A DNA stretch of 64,000 nt, taken from assembly GCA_009746045.1 (NCBI GenBank), contig RPFO01000016.1, forward strand, positions 309,470 through 373,469, written 5' to 3'. The stretch is from Mesostigma viride. Taxonomy: Eukaryota; Streptophyta; Mesostigmatophyceae; Mesostigmatales; Mesostigmataceae. Below, in pieces: positions 22,453 through 35,300 of the stretch. The notes under the pieces are model-generated. The model did not search any database. It had not been told where the DNA came from and worked only from the letters and a program-made list of their open reading frames with translations. The position numbers and the translations under genes are program-made. Position 1 is the first letter of the stretch, and every line of letters starts with the position of its first letter.

Positions 22453-24917
22453 CTGCGCGTCGAAGACAAGATTTGCACAAGGGAAAGTTGAAGTTACGAG
22501 ACCATCGAGCTAGTTGTGTTTTATTAAGCACTCCTGATCGCCAGGACTCCAAGAACGCCCTAGAAACGACGGCCGGCGTAACTATTCCCTGAACGAGGAC
22601 TGTACACTTAATTACCTCGGGGAACTCGAAGAAGTTACGCCTGGTCGTTGTGGTCCCGCCCACCGCCCCCGACGCCAGATTCTCCACCAACTGGGCGGCC
22701 GTCTGTTTGTCCTGGTTCTCTTCCCTGATGTGCCACCTCCTCAACATGCACTTCACAGTCCCACCAGCTCCATCCACCTCCCCCTTTCCGTGCTGCTCCC
22801 CAAAGTAATTCCACTCAAATGACTCCAGGTGCGGATCCTCCGTCAGCAGCCGGGCCATTTCCGCGATCACATTCCTTGACTTGAACTGCATGGAGCAATT
22901 GTCCGACCACCCAATGAAGCGCTTCACCTCTACCCCTTCTGACCGTAGTGTCGCCAGGATTTTGAGGATAGCAAAACGGAGGGCCCGCCCGTCCCTTTTC
23001 ATTCCGCCCTGTCCGATGAAGTGAAACTCCCTTCTCACGACCTTTCCCGACGCTGGATCCAAGTAGCGCACGATCCAGGGCATAAGGACGAATGTGACTG
23101 GATGCCAATACTGTGCTTGGAGATTGTGATAGGTGTAAGACTGGTAGTTCTCGGCGTAATCTGTGTGGCATACAAGGTCCCCCACCCGCATCCTTGAGAG
23201 ACATTCCTTGGAGGCGTCCGCTTGCCACCACGCGTTGAAGCAATGCTGGATGAAGTCCGGCCACTTGTCCACAATCGCCTCCTTTAGCTCCGTTGGTGTG
23301 GACTTGACGTCGACTTGCGTCAATCGCTGCCCACCAGCCTTTGCGATCTCGTCACAGTCGTCCTGCATATGCGCAATGTGCACATACAGAAAAGACATCA
23401 ACTTCGACCCACCAATGACCTGTAGGAAGAAAAAAGACAGGACCTCAGGAAAAATTGAAAAAGAAACGCCTTGGGGCGCAACCACTCCACTAAAAATTAC
23501 CTCTGGCCCAAGAACCTCAGGAAACATTGCTTAAGAAACGCCTTGGGGCGCAACCACTCCACTAAAAATTACCTCTGGCCCAAGAACCTCAGGAAACATT
23601 GCAAAAGAAACGCCTTGGGGCGCAACCACTCCACTAAAAATTACCTCTGGCCCAAGAACCGCACCCGGCGGCACATCCTGCATCTCGTATCTGGTCCATG
23701 AAATCAGGTGGTTGGAAGCCTCCTCCCGTTCGCATAACATGAAGTTCCGAATTCCACACTTGGGAGCCCGGCAAGTGCCCAACACACAAGCCTTACGCCG
23801 GATCGAGCAAACCCCCAACTCCTCGCCCAGGTCATGATCGGGCACCCCTTCCTCGTCGTCCAGCACCCTCCCATGCATGGGCAGATCCTCAAGTTCGCCC
23901 TGAAAAGGCTGAACCTGCGGCCGCGACGACCCCACAGACGACCTCGAACCTCCCCCCTCCCTCATCCCCTCCACCTCACAAGTAAACTTGTTCACCCACT
24001 CTGTCGTGTGAGTGGCTTTGAAAATGGAACATGTGGGCACGGAGGACCCCACGTCGAGCTGGCTACCATGATCGCACGCGTGGCATTCAGGTCCGCACTC
24101 GCATCTGGCATGAAAAGTTGCACGAAATTTGGCCAACCCCCCAACCATGGACTGCATGGTAGTGTGGTGCTGGCATGCGCACAAGTTCCGCATTTTCCAC
24201 CGCCCCTTGACGCATGCGGGCATATGCTTGCAAAAAGAAGTGTATCCCACATGAACTGTGCTCTTCTGATTCGTGCGAGGCATTGACATCCCCTCCTCCG
24301 TCTCCATAATCACCTGATTTCCCCCCCTCACGCCCTCCTCTCCCTCCACCCCCCCCCCTCCCTAGTGTCCATCCGCCGCGGTGGCTTCAACTCCGGATGG
24401 CGGGAAATGAACACTTCGTAAATCTTCGACTTGGAGACAGTATAGTAGCGCGCACCCTCCGAAAACGCTAGTGTATGTTTGTAATCCTTTCTTGTCCATT
24501 CACAATGAACATCCTTCATGTTCGGAGACGCCCGCGTCAAGTTATCATCCCTCCAGCACGCTTGTATCAGGGCAATGACTTCCGTCGGAAGCTCGTCTTT
24601 CCTCCTCCTCCTCTCTGGCGCACTCATCAAAAGGTCGTCCTCCCCTTCTTCCATTCCATCCCTGTGACCCCGAACAGTTGCGACAAAGCGCCTGTCAATC
24701 CCGAACGCGCGCTCCACAATCCTGTCCGGGACGCCCTCCATTGCCTTCGTAACAAGTCCACACAAGGCCCACCTAAGCCCACGATCCTTCTCAGATGTTC
24801 CCAAGTCGCCAAAAGCCTTCTTGATGGTATCCCGAAGAGATTCCGCCCAACTTTCAGGAAGCCCGTCGTCACAGTTCTTCCTCTTCTTAATGCCGTTGCT
24901 CTCGGCCACCATGGCAT
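21721..24917 (-). CDS. Transposase-like protein of the DYAENY / SDNC / HGKG type, spliced
   Basis: Minus-strand gene with downstream exons 23645 to about 24330, 22616-23419 and 21721-22452 (stop TAG), and upstream coding from about 24917. The two lower introns (23420-23644, 22453-22615) have donors GAG then GTAATT, acceptors CTTCCTACAG and GACGCGCAG, and phase 0. Ordered features: an N-terminal helical region; YTVSKSKIYEVFISRHPELK; a Cys/His block GYTSFCKHMPACVKG with LCACQHHTTM; DYAENYQSYTYHNLQAQYWH; WSDNCSMQFKSRN; WNYFGEQHGKGEVDGAGGTV; a C-terminal Cys cluster CYCGGACAEERWWDC. The same ordered blocks occur in large uncharacterised, repeat-associated families in animals. Asp/Glu in DYAENY, SDNC and GEVDG are candidate DDE residues; that is inference. 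The join near 24340 needs an extra intron or a frameshift. Confidence 0.6.
22616..23419 (-). CDS. Core catalytic-like exon of the transposase-like gene
   Basis: 268 codons between CTACAG (acceptor, 23420-23425) and donor GTAATTAAGT. Carries DYAENY, the WSDNCSMQF block about 110 residues later, and GEQHGKGEVDG about 45 residues after that. No stop or frameshift within the exon, in contrast to the decayed retroelements nearby. Confidence 0.65.
23420..23644 (-). repeat. Intron built of 72-bp repeats containing the exon end and 5' splice site
   Basis: About three tandem 72-bp copies. Each includes GTTCTTGGGCCAGAG (the last bases of the upstream exon) followed by GTAATTTTTAGTGG (its donor). As 72 is divisible by three the intron stays in frame, apart from a TAA in one copy at 23531-23533. 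Retained copies would add 24-residue repeats. Confidence 0.8.
24328..24917 (-). CDS. Upstream exon of the transposase-like gene
   Basis: The open frame encodes SNGIKKRKNCDDGLPESWAE, then LRWALCGLVTKAMEGVPDRI and a basic RRRRKDELPTEVIALIQACW stretch, ending KSKIYEVFISRHPELKPPRR and a stop at 24328. The frame is open further up into the foldback element that begins at 24949. ATG at 24917-24915 is in another frame, so the true start is unresolved. The upstream frame at 25440-25775 could hold a first exon. Confidence 0.45.
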
Positions 24918-24948
24918 TTAGTCTTGAAGCTGCGCAAGACAGAACCTC

Positions 24949-25450
24949 CGGCCGGGCCCACTTCAAATGTTCCGCCGTCCAAGCCAAGTGTGTGACACTT
25001 TTGGTCGTTTTTCGCAAAAAAAAAATAAAATTTCGCACGAGTTCGCGTGATTTTCGCGTGATTTTCGCAAAATTTTCACACATTTTCGCACGATTTCGCA
25101 CGATTTCGCACAATTTTGCATGATTTCGCACAATTTCGCATGGATTTCAACCAAGGGTCGTTTTGGGGAGTGACGTTTGACAAAATTTCGCATGAATTCA
25201 CACACGTTGTGCACATCAAAATTTTTTACCGTCGACATTTTTCACATGAAATTTCGCACAATTTCAGCAAATTTCGCACAAATTCGCACGATTTCAGCAA
25301 ATTTCACACGATTTCAGCAAATTTCGCACAATTTCGCACGATTTCGCACGACGAATCACTCTGCAGAGTGACGATCGTCGAAAAAGTCAAAAAAACGACC
25401 AAAAGTGTCACACTTTTCGGAACATTTGAAGTGGGCCCGGCCCTCCGCGC
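24949..25450. mobile_element. Foldback element filled with TTTCGCA repeats
   Basis: Arms 24949-25018 and about 25388-25450 are inverted copies (GGCCGGGCCCACTTCAAATG, then GTGTGACACTTTTGGTCGTT). The left arm has an extra CCGTCCAAGCCA block. The interior (25020-25350) is an irregular array of ATTTCGCAC(A/G) words. It lies at the 5' end of the transposase-like gene and interrupts any frame continuing upstream. The structure resembles a foldback or MITE-type insertion; target duplication not established. Confidence 0.6.
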
Positions 25451-25775
25451 TCATCTCTGGCGTCCTGTGGTTGTTTGCTTTCACGCGTTCCGCCATGATA
25501 GGAAAGATGTCATTGGCAATTTTGTACCCCTTGTTCTCGATGTACTTGTCGCTCCGGGGACCGCGAAGTGCAGGCTCCCGGTCGTCCTTGGACAAGGGAC
25601 GCGAACCGTCGGAAACGGCCCCCCGCCCCGATTGCGCCATCAGACTTTGGTCAGACGGCAGCTGATTTTTTTCGCCTCTTAATCCCGCGGCACCGAAAGC
25701 CCTGAGGATGAGTAATGATAAATAATCACCATTAAAGACACGACGAAAACGATGGGCATCAAACAAGAACGACAA
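25440..25775 (-). CDS. Possible first exon of the transposase-like gene
   Basis: Minus-strand open frame with plausible protein composition (SDKYIENKGYKIANDIFPIM, then AERVKANNHRTPEM), on the same strand as and upstream of the transposase-like gene. It is separated from it by the foldback element. No family match and no clear donor seen. Confidence 0.25.
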
Positions 25776-25786
25776 GCGTCATTAAT

Positions 25787-26440
25787 AACGCCGGCCGGCG
25801 CAACTGGATACATGTAAACCATACAAAAGTGATTTTATGAAACACATACAGTTTGTCATTAATAACGACGGCCGGCGTAACTCGGGCGCAATTAAAAACC
25901 ATTAAGAAGCAACTCAGGATATGCAGGCAGAAATCCTTCAGGTGTAAAAAAGATGTACAAACACACTTTTGGTAATGGGGCCTGATTGCGCAACTGCAAG
26001 ATACCATTGGAAACGCCGGCCGGCGCAACTGGATGCATGTACATAAACCATACAAAAGTGATTTGCACAAAACCCCTACAATTTGTCATGAGTAACGACG
26101 GCCGGCGTAACTCGGTTGCATTTGAAAACCACAAAGAAGCAACTCAGGTAGTGAAGGCGGAAATCCCAGAGGTGATAAAATGTTCACCAACACAAAATGT
26201 TGATAAGCGTGCAAGCTTTTGCAAGTGCGCGCAAGATACCATTGGAAACGCCGGCCGGCGCAACTGGAACACCAAAACAAAAAACTTGATTTGCACGAAA
26301 CCCATTCAGTTCGTCATGGATAACGACGGCCGGCGCAACTTCATGGCACTCACCACTTTCACCAAATGCCATGTCGCCATTATATTGAGGAAAGCGAAGT
26401 ATGCCCACTTAAAGCTGTGGTCTGCAGAACATTGACACAA
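25787..26440. repeat. Tandem repeat, about 228 bp, with CGGCCGGCG motifs
   Basis: Nearly three units. AACGCCGGCCGGCGCAACTG recurs at 25787, 26012 and 26247, and AACGACGGCCGGCG(T/C)AACT at 25864, 26094 and 26320. The spacing between them is about 77-82 and about 148-153. AACGACGGCCGGCGTAACT also sits in the second intron of the transposase-like gene (about 22566), tying the two regions together. Confidence 0.8.
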
Positions 26441-26635
26441 AATATGCATGGTATTTCAAGCAATGAATGCTATGTGTCAGGCATCAATGTCTTTATTGTA
26501 TCCAAATGTGGTTAGGACGGAGGTTTACATTGGTTGCTATTTTAAGACAATGGCGTATAACCAAACATTGCACACACTCAAGAGTGTACTTATGCTGAAC
26601 TGGAAAGGAACAATAAACCCCAATAAGGTAGATAT

Positions 26636-26805
26636 TTTTCTTTTACATTTTAATTTTTTATATACTAGTTTATATAATATTATATTATATTAATTATATT
26701 ATGCTATATTATGTTATATGAAATAACATTAAAATTAACATAAAATTAAAATTATATATTAATTATAGTATATTATATAATTTATATTATATATTATATT
26801 CACGA
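26636..26805. repeat. AT-rich low-complexity stretch
   Basis: Almost pure A/T with TATAT and TTATATTA words. No gene. Confidence 0.85.
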
Positions 26806-27441
26806 TGCTCTGTGTATTAATGAGATATCAGACACACCTACATCACATCGCCTTCGCCTTGATGTTTCCGTTGTATGGGTCCGGTCGGGCGTTGGTAGCT
26901 GGTCGACAACAATTCTACATTTCCTAAAAAAAAATGCGACCGTGCCTACATTCGAAGGCGCGCTGTGGCTGACCTGAACTATCGGTGAACACCTCGGCGT
27001 CACTTGACCGGCCTAGGTTGACATTTCGGCAGAGTAACGCTGCTTAAAGGATCATTGCGTAGTTCGCGCGATTTGGCTCTTTATATATGTTTTTGGAGAC
27101 GACGAGCAAGCATCCGATTGGTCAGCCAATTCCTGTCCAGTCCTCGGACAGTGTCCAATCCGGTGCTTGGGATCCAGAAAACGTGCTCGAGCCTGGCCAC
27201 TCTGTCGCGGGCGCCGCGCTAGTGGCGTCGCGCCCAAACCTGACCAGGCCATAGGAAAGGGCGGGGGCGAATGCAAGAATTATTGTTATATCCTGACCTG
27301 TCCTGGGGAAGGTCCGGGGCGAATGCAAGAATTAATATACCTGCGTATGCAACCAACACGGCCGATCCACATACATAATCCGACTGAGCTGGACGGTACG
27401 GACCAAATTTCGGTGCAAATTGAGGCCCAAAAGCTATGTCG
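26806..27441. other. Left flank of the giant inverted-repeat structure
   Basis: No supported gene. GGGCGAATGCAAGAATTA occurs twice (about 27266 and 27318). ACGGTACGGA near 27395 recurs near 62938 just outside the right end, but not adjacent to the termini. Confidence 0.35.
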
Positions 27442-29388
27442 GCACGGTGCGCGCACCCCTTGCGGTAGTGGCCATGGCGACTGCCTTTAGACGAAACGTG
27501 ACAAATCTGGCACGCGGAAAGCAGAAAAAATGCTCGATTGTTGGAGAAAATTAGTTACTGATTCTAATTTATGGCGGGATGGTTGCGATCTATAATGTCG
27601 CGGGCTTTTTTTCTTTGCCATCGGCAGGGGGGGTCCGGCCTGAATTTCTGTCGGGATGAATAAAGTATAATGGATGCCTGCCGGGTTGATTGTCGATTGT
27701 TGCCAGTTTTGATGGTCGTAAGGAAAGCTAGTTTAATGATGTTTCTAAAGCCGTAAAAATTCCCGCTGCTATCTTTACCTTTCCCGTCATTTTGCGGTAA
27801 GATAACATTAGCCCTGCGCGATGCGTACTGCCCAACCACTCCATGAAAGGGTGGACTTTCTTGTGCGCCTGGGCACGAATAAATGCCCGTTATGGTACGT
27901 TCTTGTGTTAAACGTCTTAAGCTAGCGTTTTCCTGCTTTCTTAGCTCGTTGAGCGTAAGCTTTTTGCCTTCTTTCCGGCCAGATGCAGCCAGAAAGTTGC
28001 GGGTCCTGGCGCTGCATCGCTGGATTCCTGGGTGTCTTTTAGCTAGTTAATCGTCTGTGACGTGGCTGGCTTTCTGCAGCGCGTGGCCCGCAACCTGTCG
28101 GGAAGGTGTAATGCTTTTATTTCCATGCTTCTCTGAAATTTCTTGTGCTTTATAGACAGTTGTGTTCGAGGAAATTCACGCGGTCTTCCTAAGCAGCGGC
28201 ATCATTTTCCCCAGACACTGACGAGCTGGCACCTGTCTCCTAAAGAGAGCGGCTCGTGCTTGTTAGAAAGGAGGCAGTGTGCATTTTGCGGGACACAATG
28301 CTTTGGTGGCACATGCGTCAGGTAGGCTGTTCCAATGGTCTCTTCACCTTTCCCACTGAGTAAATGTTAGCATTTGTCATGCTAACCAGAGCAGCTAGCC
28401 ACAGGTTGGCTGGATAAAAAGTCAGCTTATTTTCTCTTTATATACTGCGTGTGTGGTCCTCCACGTGTCCGGCTTGTTGGGCATTTTGGAAGAGGGTTTA
28501 TAATGTGTTGTTGGGTGGAACAACTTGGTTGTTGGCACAAAATCACACATTATTAGCCTGAGATAGGCATGACATATGCTGCTCAGGCGTGTCGTCCTAC
28601 CAGCCTTGTTGTTAAGGGTAGACTCACAAGGCTGGCTGTGCCGATGGAGGGGTGGGGCGTGCTAGCCCCCCCCACACCCACGCATGCATGCTAGCCCACC
28701 CCCACACCCACGCATGCATGCTAGCCCACACTCACACCCACGCATGCATGCTAGCCCACCCCCACACCCACGCATGCATGCTAGCCCCCCCACACACCCA
28801 CGCATGCATGCCAGCCCCCCCCACACCCACGCATGCATGACAGCCCCCCCCACACCCACGCATGCATGCTAGCCCCACACACACACCCACGCATGCATGC
28901 CAGCCCCCATACACACCCACGCATGCATGCCAGCCCCCCCCACACTTACGCATGCATGCTAGCCCCCCACACACACCCACGCATGCATGCCAGCCCCCCC
29001 ACACACCCACGCATGCAGGCTAGCCCACCCCCACACCCACGCATGCATGCCAGCCCACCCCCACACCCACGCGTGCATGCCAGCCCACCCCTAGCTTGAG
29101 CGTGCTTGTAAAGTTTTTGCATGGTTTATTAAAATGAGTGGAATATGTATTTATTGCATTAAATGTTAATTTTATCATGAATGAAAATGGTCAACATTGC
29201 CGAAGTGCCCCTAAATTGCTCAATATTGTGTGCTCAAGAATTCAATGAGGATTGTCATCATGGAAACCCGCACAAATTCACGATTCCGGGCATGCATGTG
29301 AAAGTATCAAGAACAATTTTCAATTAAGAATGGTATCTCATTGTTCCATGAATCAATATGACTCCATGTACGTAGACAAGCCATGATG
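27442..29388. repeat. Left terminal inverted repeat
   Basis: Consists of a unique outer part (27442-28670), a 30-bp minisatellite (28672-29095) and a unique inner part (29096-29380) that runs into the first satellite monomer at ACTCCATGTACGTAG. The outer part matches the right copy with substitutions and small indels, for example near 28030 and 27830. It ends at GCACGGTGCGCGCACC. Confidence 0.85.
28672..29095. repeat. Left 30-bp minisatellite, 14 copies
   Basis: Unit CACACCCACGCATGCATGC followed by (T/C)AGCCC and a variable CCACCCC or CCCC spacer. Fourteen copies; the right terminal repeat also has fourteen. The palindrome GCATGCATGC resembles the one in the intron 4 repeat. Confidence 0.92.
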
Positions 29389-32300
29389 ACCCCATGGGAG
29401 CCTAAATCCTCATCATTAAATACATAAATGCCACCCATGTACGTAGACGGGCCATGATGACACCAATGGAGCCTGAATCCTCATCATTTTGTTTTCTTTG
29501 ACATCCATGTACATACGTAGGCCAGCCATGATGACACCAATGGAGCCTGAATCCTCATCATTAATTACATACATGCCATCCATGTACGTAGACAGGCCAT
29601 GATGACACCATGGGAGCCTGAATCCTCATCATTTACTATTCCTTGACATCCATGTACGTAGACGGGCCATGATGACACCATGGGAGCCTGAATCCTCATC
29701 ATTAATAAATACATAAATGACATCCATGTACGTAGACAGGCCATGATGACACCATGGGAGCCTGAATCCTCATCATTTACTATTCCTTGACATCCATGTA
29801 CGTAGACGGGCCATGATGACACCATGGGAGCCTGAATCCTCATCATTTACTATTCCTTGACATCCATGTACGTAGACGGGCCATGATGACACCATGGGAG
29901 CCTGAATCCTCATCATTTTGTTTTCTTTGACATCCATGTACATACGTAGGCCAGCCATGATGACACCAATGGAGCCTGAATCCTCATCATTAATTACATA
30001 CATGCCATCCATGTACGTAGACAGGCCATGATGACACCATGGGAGCCTGAATACTCATCATTTACTATTCCTTGACATCCATGTACTTAGGCCAGCCATG
30101 GAGACACCATGGGAGCCTGAATCCTCATGATTTACTATTCCTTGACATCCATGTACGTAGGCCAGCCATGGAGACACCATGGGAGCCTGAATCCTCATGA
30201 TTTACTATTCCTTGACATCCATGTACGTAGGCCAGCCATGGAGACACCATGGGAGCCTGAATCCTCCTCATTAATTACATACATGCCATCCATGTACGTA
30301 GACGGGCCATGATGACACCATGGGAGCCAGAATCCTAATCATTTACTATTCCTTGACATCCATGTACGTAGACGGGCCATGATGACACCATGGGAGCCTG
30401 AATACTCATCATTTACTATTCCTTGACATCCATGTACGTAGGCCAGCCATGGAGACACCATGGGAGCCTGAATCCTCCTCATTAATTACATACATGCCAA
30501 CCATGTACGTAGACAAGCCATGATGACACCATGGGAGCCTGAATCCTCATCATTTACTTTTCCTTGACATCCATGTACGTAGACGGGCCATGATGACACC
30601 ATGGGAGCCTGAATCCTCATCATTAATCACATACATGCCATCCATGTACGTAGGCCAGCCATGATGACACCATGGGAGCCTGAATCCTCATCATTTACTA
30701 TTCCTTGACATCCATGTACGTAGGCCAGCCATGGAGACACCATGGGAGCCTGAATCCTCCTCATTAATTACATAAATGCCAACCATGTACGTAGACAAGC
30801 CATGATGACACCATGGGAGCCTGAATCCTAATCATTTACTATTCCTTGACATCCATGTACGTAGACGGGCCATGATGACACCATGGGAGCCTGAATCCTC
30901 ATCATTTACTATTCCTTGACATCCATGTACGTAGGCCAGCCATGGAGACACCATGGGAGCCTGAATCCTCATCATTTACTATTCCTTGACATCCATGTAC
31001 GTAGACGGGCCATGATGACACCATGGGAGCCTGAATCCTCATCATTTACTATTCCTTGACATCCATGTACGTAGACGGGCCATGATGACACCATGGGAGC
31101 CTGAATCCTCATCATTTTGTTTTCTTTGACATCCATGTACATACGTAGGCCAGCCATGATGACACCAATGGAGCCTGAATCCTCATCATTAATTACATAC
31201 ATGCCATCCATGTACGTAGACAGGCCATGATGACACCATGGGAGCCTGAATACTCATCATTTACTATTCCTTGACATCCATGTACGTGGACGGGCCATGA
31301 TGACACCATGGGAGCCTGAATCCTCATCATTTACTATTCCTTGACATCCATGTACGTAGACGGGCCATGATGACACCATGGGAGCCTGAATCCTCATCAT
31401 TTTGTTTTCTTTGACATCCATGTACATACGTAGGCCAGCCATGATGACACCAATGGAGCCTGAATCCTCATCATTAATTACATACATGCCATCCATGTAC
31501 GTAGACAGGCCATGATGACACCATGGGAGCCTGAATACTCATCATTTACTATTCCTTGACATCCATGTACGTGGACGGGCCATGATGACACCATGGGAGC
31601 CTGAATCCTCATGATTTACTATTCCTTGACATCCATGTACGTAGGCCAGCCATGGAGACACCATGGGAGCCTGAATCCTCCTCATTAATTACATACATGC
31701 CATCCATGTACGTAGACAAGCCATGATGACACCATGGGAGCCTGAATCCTAATCATTTACTATTCCTTGACATCCATGTACGTAGACGGGCCATGATGAC
31801 ACCATGGGAGCCTGAATCCTCATCATTTACTATTCCTTGACATCCATGTACGTAGGCCAGCCATGGAGACACCATGGGAGCCTGAATCCTCCTCATTAAT
31901 TACATACATGCCAACCATGTACGTAGACAAGCCATGATGACACCATGGGAGCCTGAATCCTCATCATTTACTTTTCCTTGACATCCATGTACGTAGACGG
32001 GCCATGATGACACCATGGGAGCCTGAATCCTCATCATTAATAACATAAATGCCATCCATGTACGTAGGCCAGCCATGATGACACCATGGGAGCCTGAATC
32101 CTCATCATTTACTATTCCTTGACATCCATGTACGTAGGCCAGCCATGGAGACACCATGGGAGCCTGAATCCTCCTCATTAATTACATAAATGCCAACCAT
32201 GTACGTAGACAAGCCATGATGACACCATGGGAGCCTGAATCCTAATCATTTACTATTCCTTGACATCCATGTACGTAGACGGGCCATGATGACACCATGG

Positions 32301-35300
32301 GAGCCTGAATCCTCATCATTTACTATTCCTTGACATCCATGTACGTAGGCCAGCCATGGAGACACCATGGGAGCCTGAATCCTCATCATTAATTACATAC
32401 ATGCCAACCATGTACGTAGACAAGCCATGATGACACCATGGGAGCCTGAATCCTCATCATTTACTTTTCCTTGACATCCATGTACGTAGGCCAGCCATGG
32501 AGACACCATGGGAGCCTGAATCCTCCTCATTAATTACATAAATGCCAACCATGTACGTAGACAAGCCATGATGACACCATGGGAGCCTGAATCCTCATCA
32601 TTTACTATTCCTTGACATCCATGTACGTAGACGGGCCATGATGACACCATGGGAGCCTGAATCCTCATCATTAATAACATAAATGCCATCCATGTACGTA
32701 GGCCAGCCATGATGACACCATGGGAGCCTGAATCCTCATCATTAATTACATAAATGCCATCCATGTACGTAGACGGGCCATGATGACACCATGGGAGCCT
32801 GAATCCTCATCATTTACTATTCCTTGACATCCATGTACGTAGACGGGCCATGATGACACCATGGGAGCCTGAATCCTCATCATTAATTACATAAATGCCA
32901 TCCATGTACGTAGACAAGCCATGATGACACCATGGGAGCCTGAATCCTCATCATTAAGTACATAAATGCCATCCATGTACGTAGACGGGCCATGATGACA
33001 CCATGGGAGCCTGAATCCTCATCATTAACTACATACATGCCATCCATGTACGTACACGGGCCATGATGACACCATGGGAGCCTGAATCCTCCTCATTAAT
33101 TACATACTTGCCATTCATGTACGTAGACGGGCCATGGAGACACCATGGGAGCCTGAATCCTCATCATTAATTACATAAATGCCATCCATGTACGTAGACA
33201 AGCCATGATGACACCATGGGAGCCTGAATCCTCATCATTATATACAAAAATACCATCCATGTACGTAGACGGGCCATGATGACCCCATGGGAGCCTGAAT
33301 CCTCATCATTAATTACATAAATGCCATTCATGTACGTAGGCCAGCCATGATGACACCATGGGAGCCTGAATCCTCATCATTAATTACATACTTGCCATTC
33401 ATGTACGTAGACGGGCCATGGAGACACCATGGGAGCCTGAATCCTCATCATTTACTATTCCTTGACATCCATGTACGTAGACGGGCCATGATGACACCAT
33501 GGGAGCCTGAATCCTCATCATTTACTATTCCTTGACATCCATGTACGTAGACGGGCCATGATGACACCATGGGAGCCTGAATCCTCCTCATTAATTACAT
33601 AAATGCCAACCATGTACGTAGACGGGCCATGATGACACCATGGGAGCCTGAATCCTCATCATTACTTACATAAAGGCCATCCATGTACGTAGGCCAGCCA
33701 TGGAGACACCATGGGAGCCTGAATCCTCCTCATTAATTACATAAATGCCAACCATGTACGTAGACAAGCCATGATGACCCCATGGGAGCCTGAATCCTCA
33801 TCATTATATACAAAAATGCCATCCATGTACGTAGACGGGCCATGATGACACCATGGGAGCCTGAATCCTCATCATTAATTACATAAATGCCATTCATGTA
33901 CGTAGGCCAGCCATGATGACACCATGGGAGCCTGAATCCTCATCATTTACTATTCCTTGACATCCATGTACGTAGACGGGCCATGATGACACCATGGGAG
34001 CCTGAATCCTCATCATTACTTACATAAAGGCCATCCATGTACGTAGACGGGCCATGATGACACCATGGGAGCCTAAATCCTCCTCATTAATTACATAAAT
34101 GCCATCCATGTACGTAGGCCAGCCATGGAGACACCATGGGAGCCTGAATCCTCCTCATTAATAACATAAATGCCATCCATGTACGTAGGCCAGCCATGAT
34201 GACACCATGGGAGCCTGAATCCTCATCATTAATTACATAAATGCCATCCATGTACGTAGACGGGCCATGATGACACCATGGGAGCCTGAATCCTCATCAT
34301 TAATTACATACTTGCCATTCATGTACGTAGACGGGCCATGGAGACACCATGGGAGCCTGAATCCTCATCATTAATTACATAAATGCCATCCATGTACGTA
34401 GACAAGCCATGATGACACCATGGGAGCCTGAATCCTCATCATTAATTACATAAATGCCATCCATGTACGTAGACGGGCCATGATGACACCATGGGAGCCT
34501 CAATCCTCATCATTAACTACATACATGCCATCCATGTACGTACACGGGCCATGATGACACCATGGGAGCCTGAATCCTCCTCATTAATTACATACTTGCC
34601 ATTCATGTACGTAGACGGGCCATGGAGACACCATGGGAGCCTGAATCCTCATCATTAATTACATAAATGCCATCCATGTACGTAGACAAGCCATGATGAC
34701 ACCATGGGAGCCTGAATCCTCATCATTATATACAAAAATACCATCCATGTACGTAGACGGGCCATGATGACCCCATGGGAGCCTGAATCCTCATCATTAA
34801 TTACATAAATGCCATTCATGTACGTAGGCCAGCCATGATGACACCATGGGAGCCTGAATCCTCATCATTAATTACATACTTGCCATTCATGTACGTAGAC
34901 GGGCCATGGAGACACCATGGGAGCCTGAATCCTCATCATTTACTATTCCTTGACATCCATGTACGTAGACGGGCCATGATGACACCATGGGAGCCTGAAT
35001 CCTCATCATTTACTATTCCTTGACATCCATGTACGTAGACGGGCCATGATGACACCATGGGAGCCTGAATCCTCCTCATTAATTACATAAATGCCAACCA
35101 TGTACGTAGACGGGCCATGATGACACCATGGGAGCCTGAATCCTCATCATTACTTACATAAAGGCCATCCATGTACGTAGGCCAGCCATGGAGACACCAT
35201 GGGAGCCTGAATCCTCCTCATTAATTACATAAATGCCAACCATGTACGTAGACAAGCCATGATGACACCATGGGAGCCTGAATCCTAATCATTTACTATT

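Noticed and set aside
28652-29099. Met-His-Ala-Ser-Pro-rich ORFs in the minisatellite
   Set aside because: Translation of a 30-bp repeat with all frames open.
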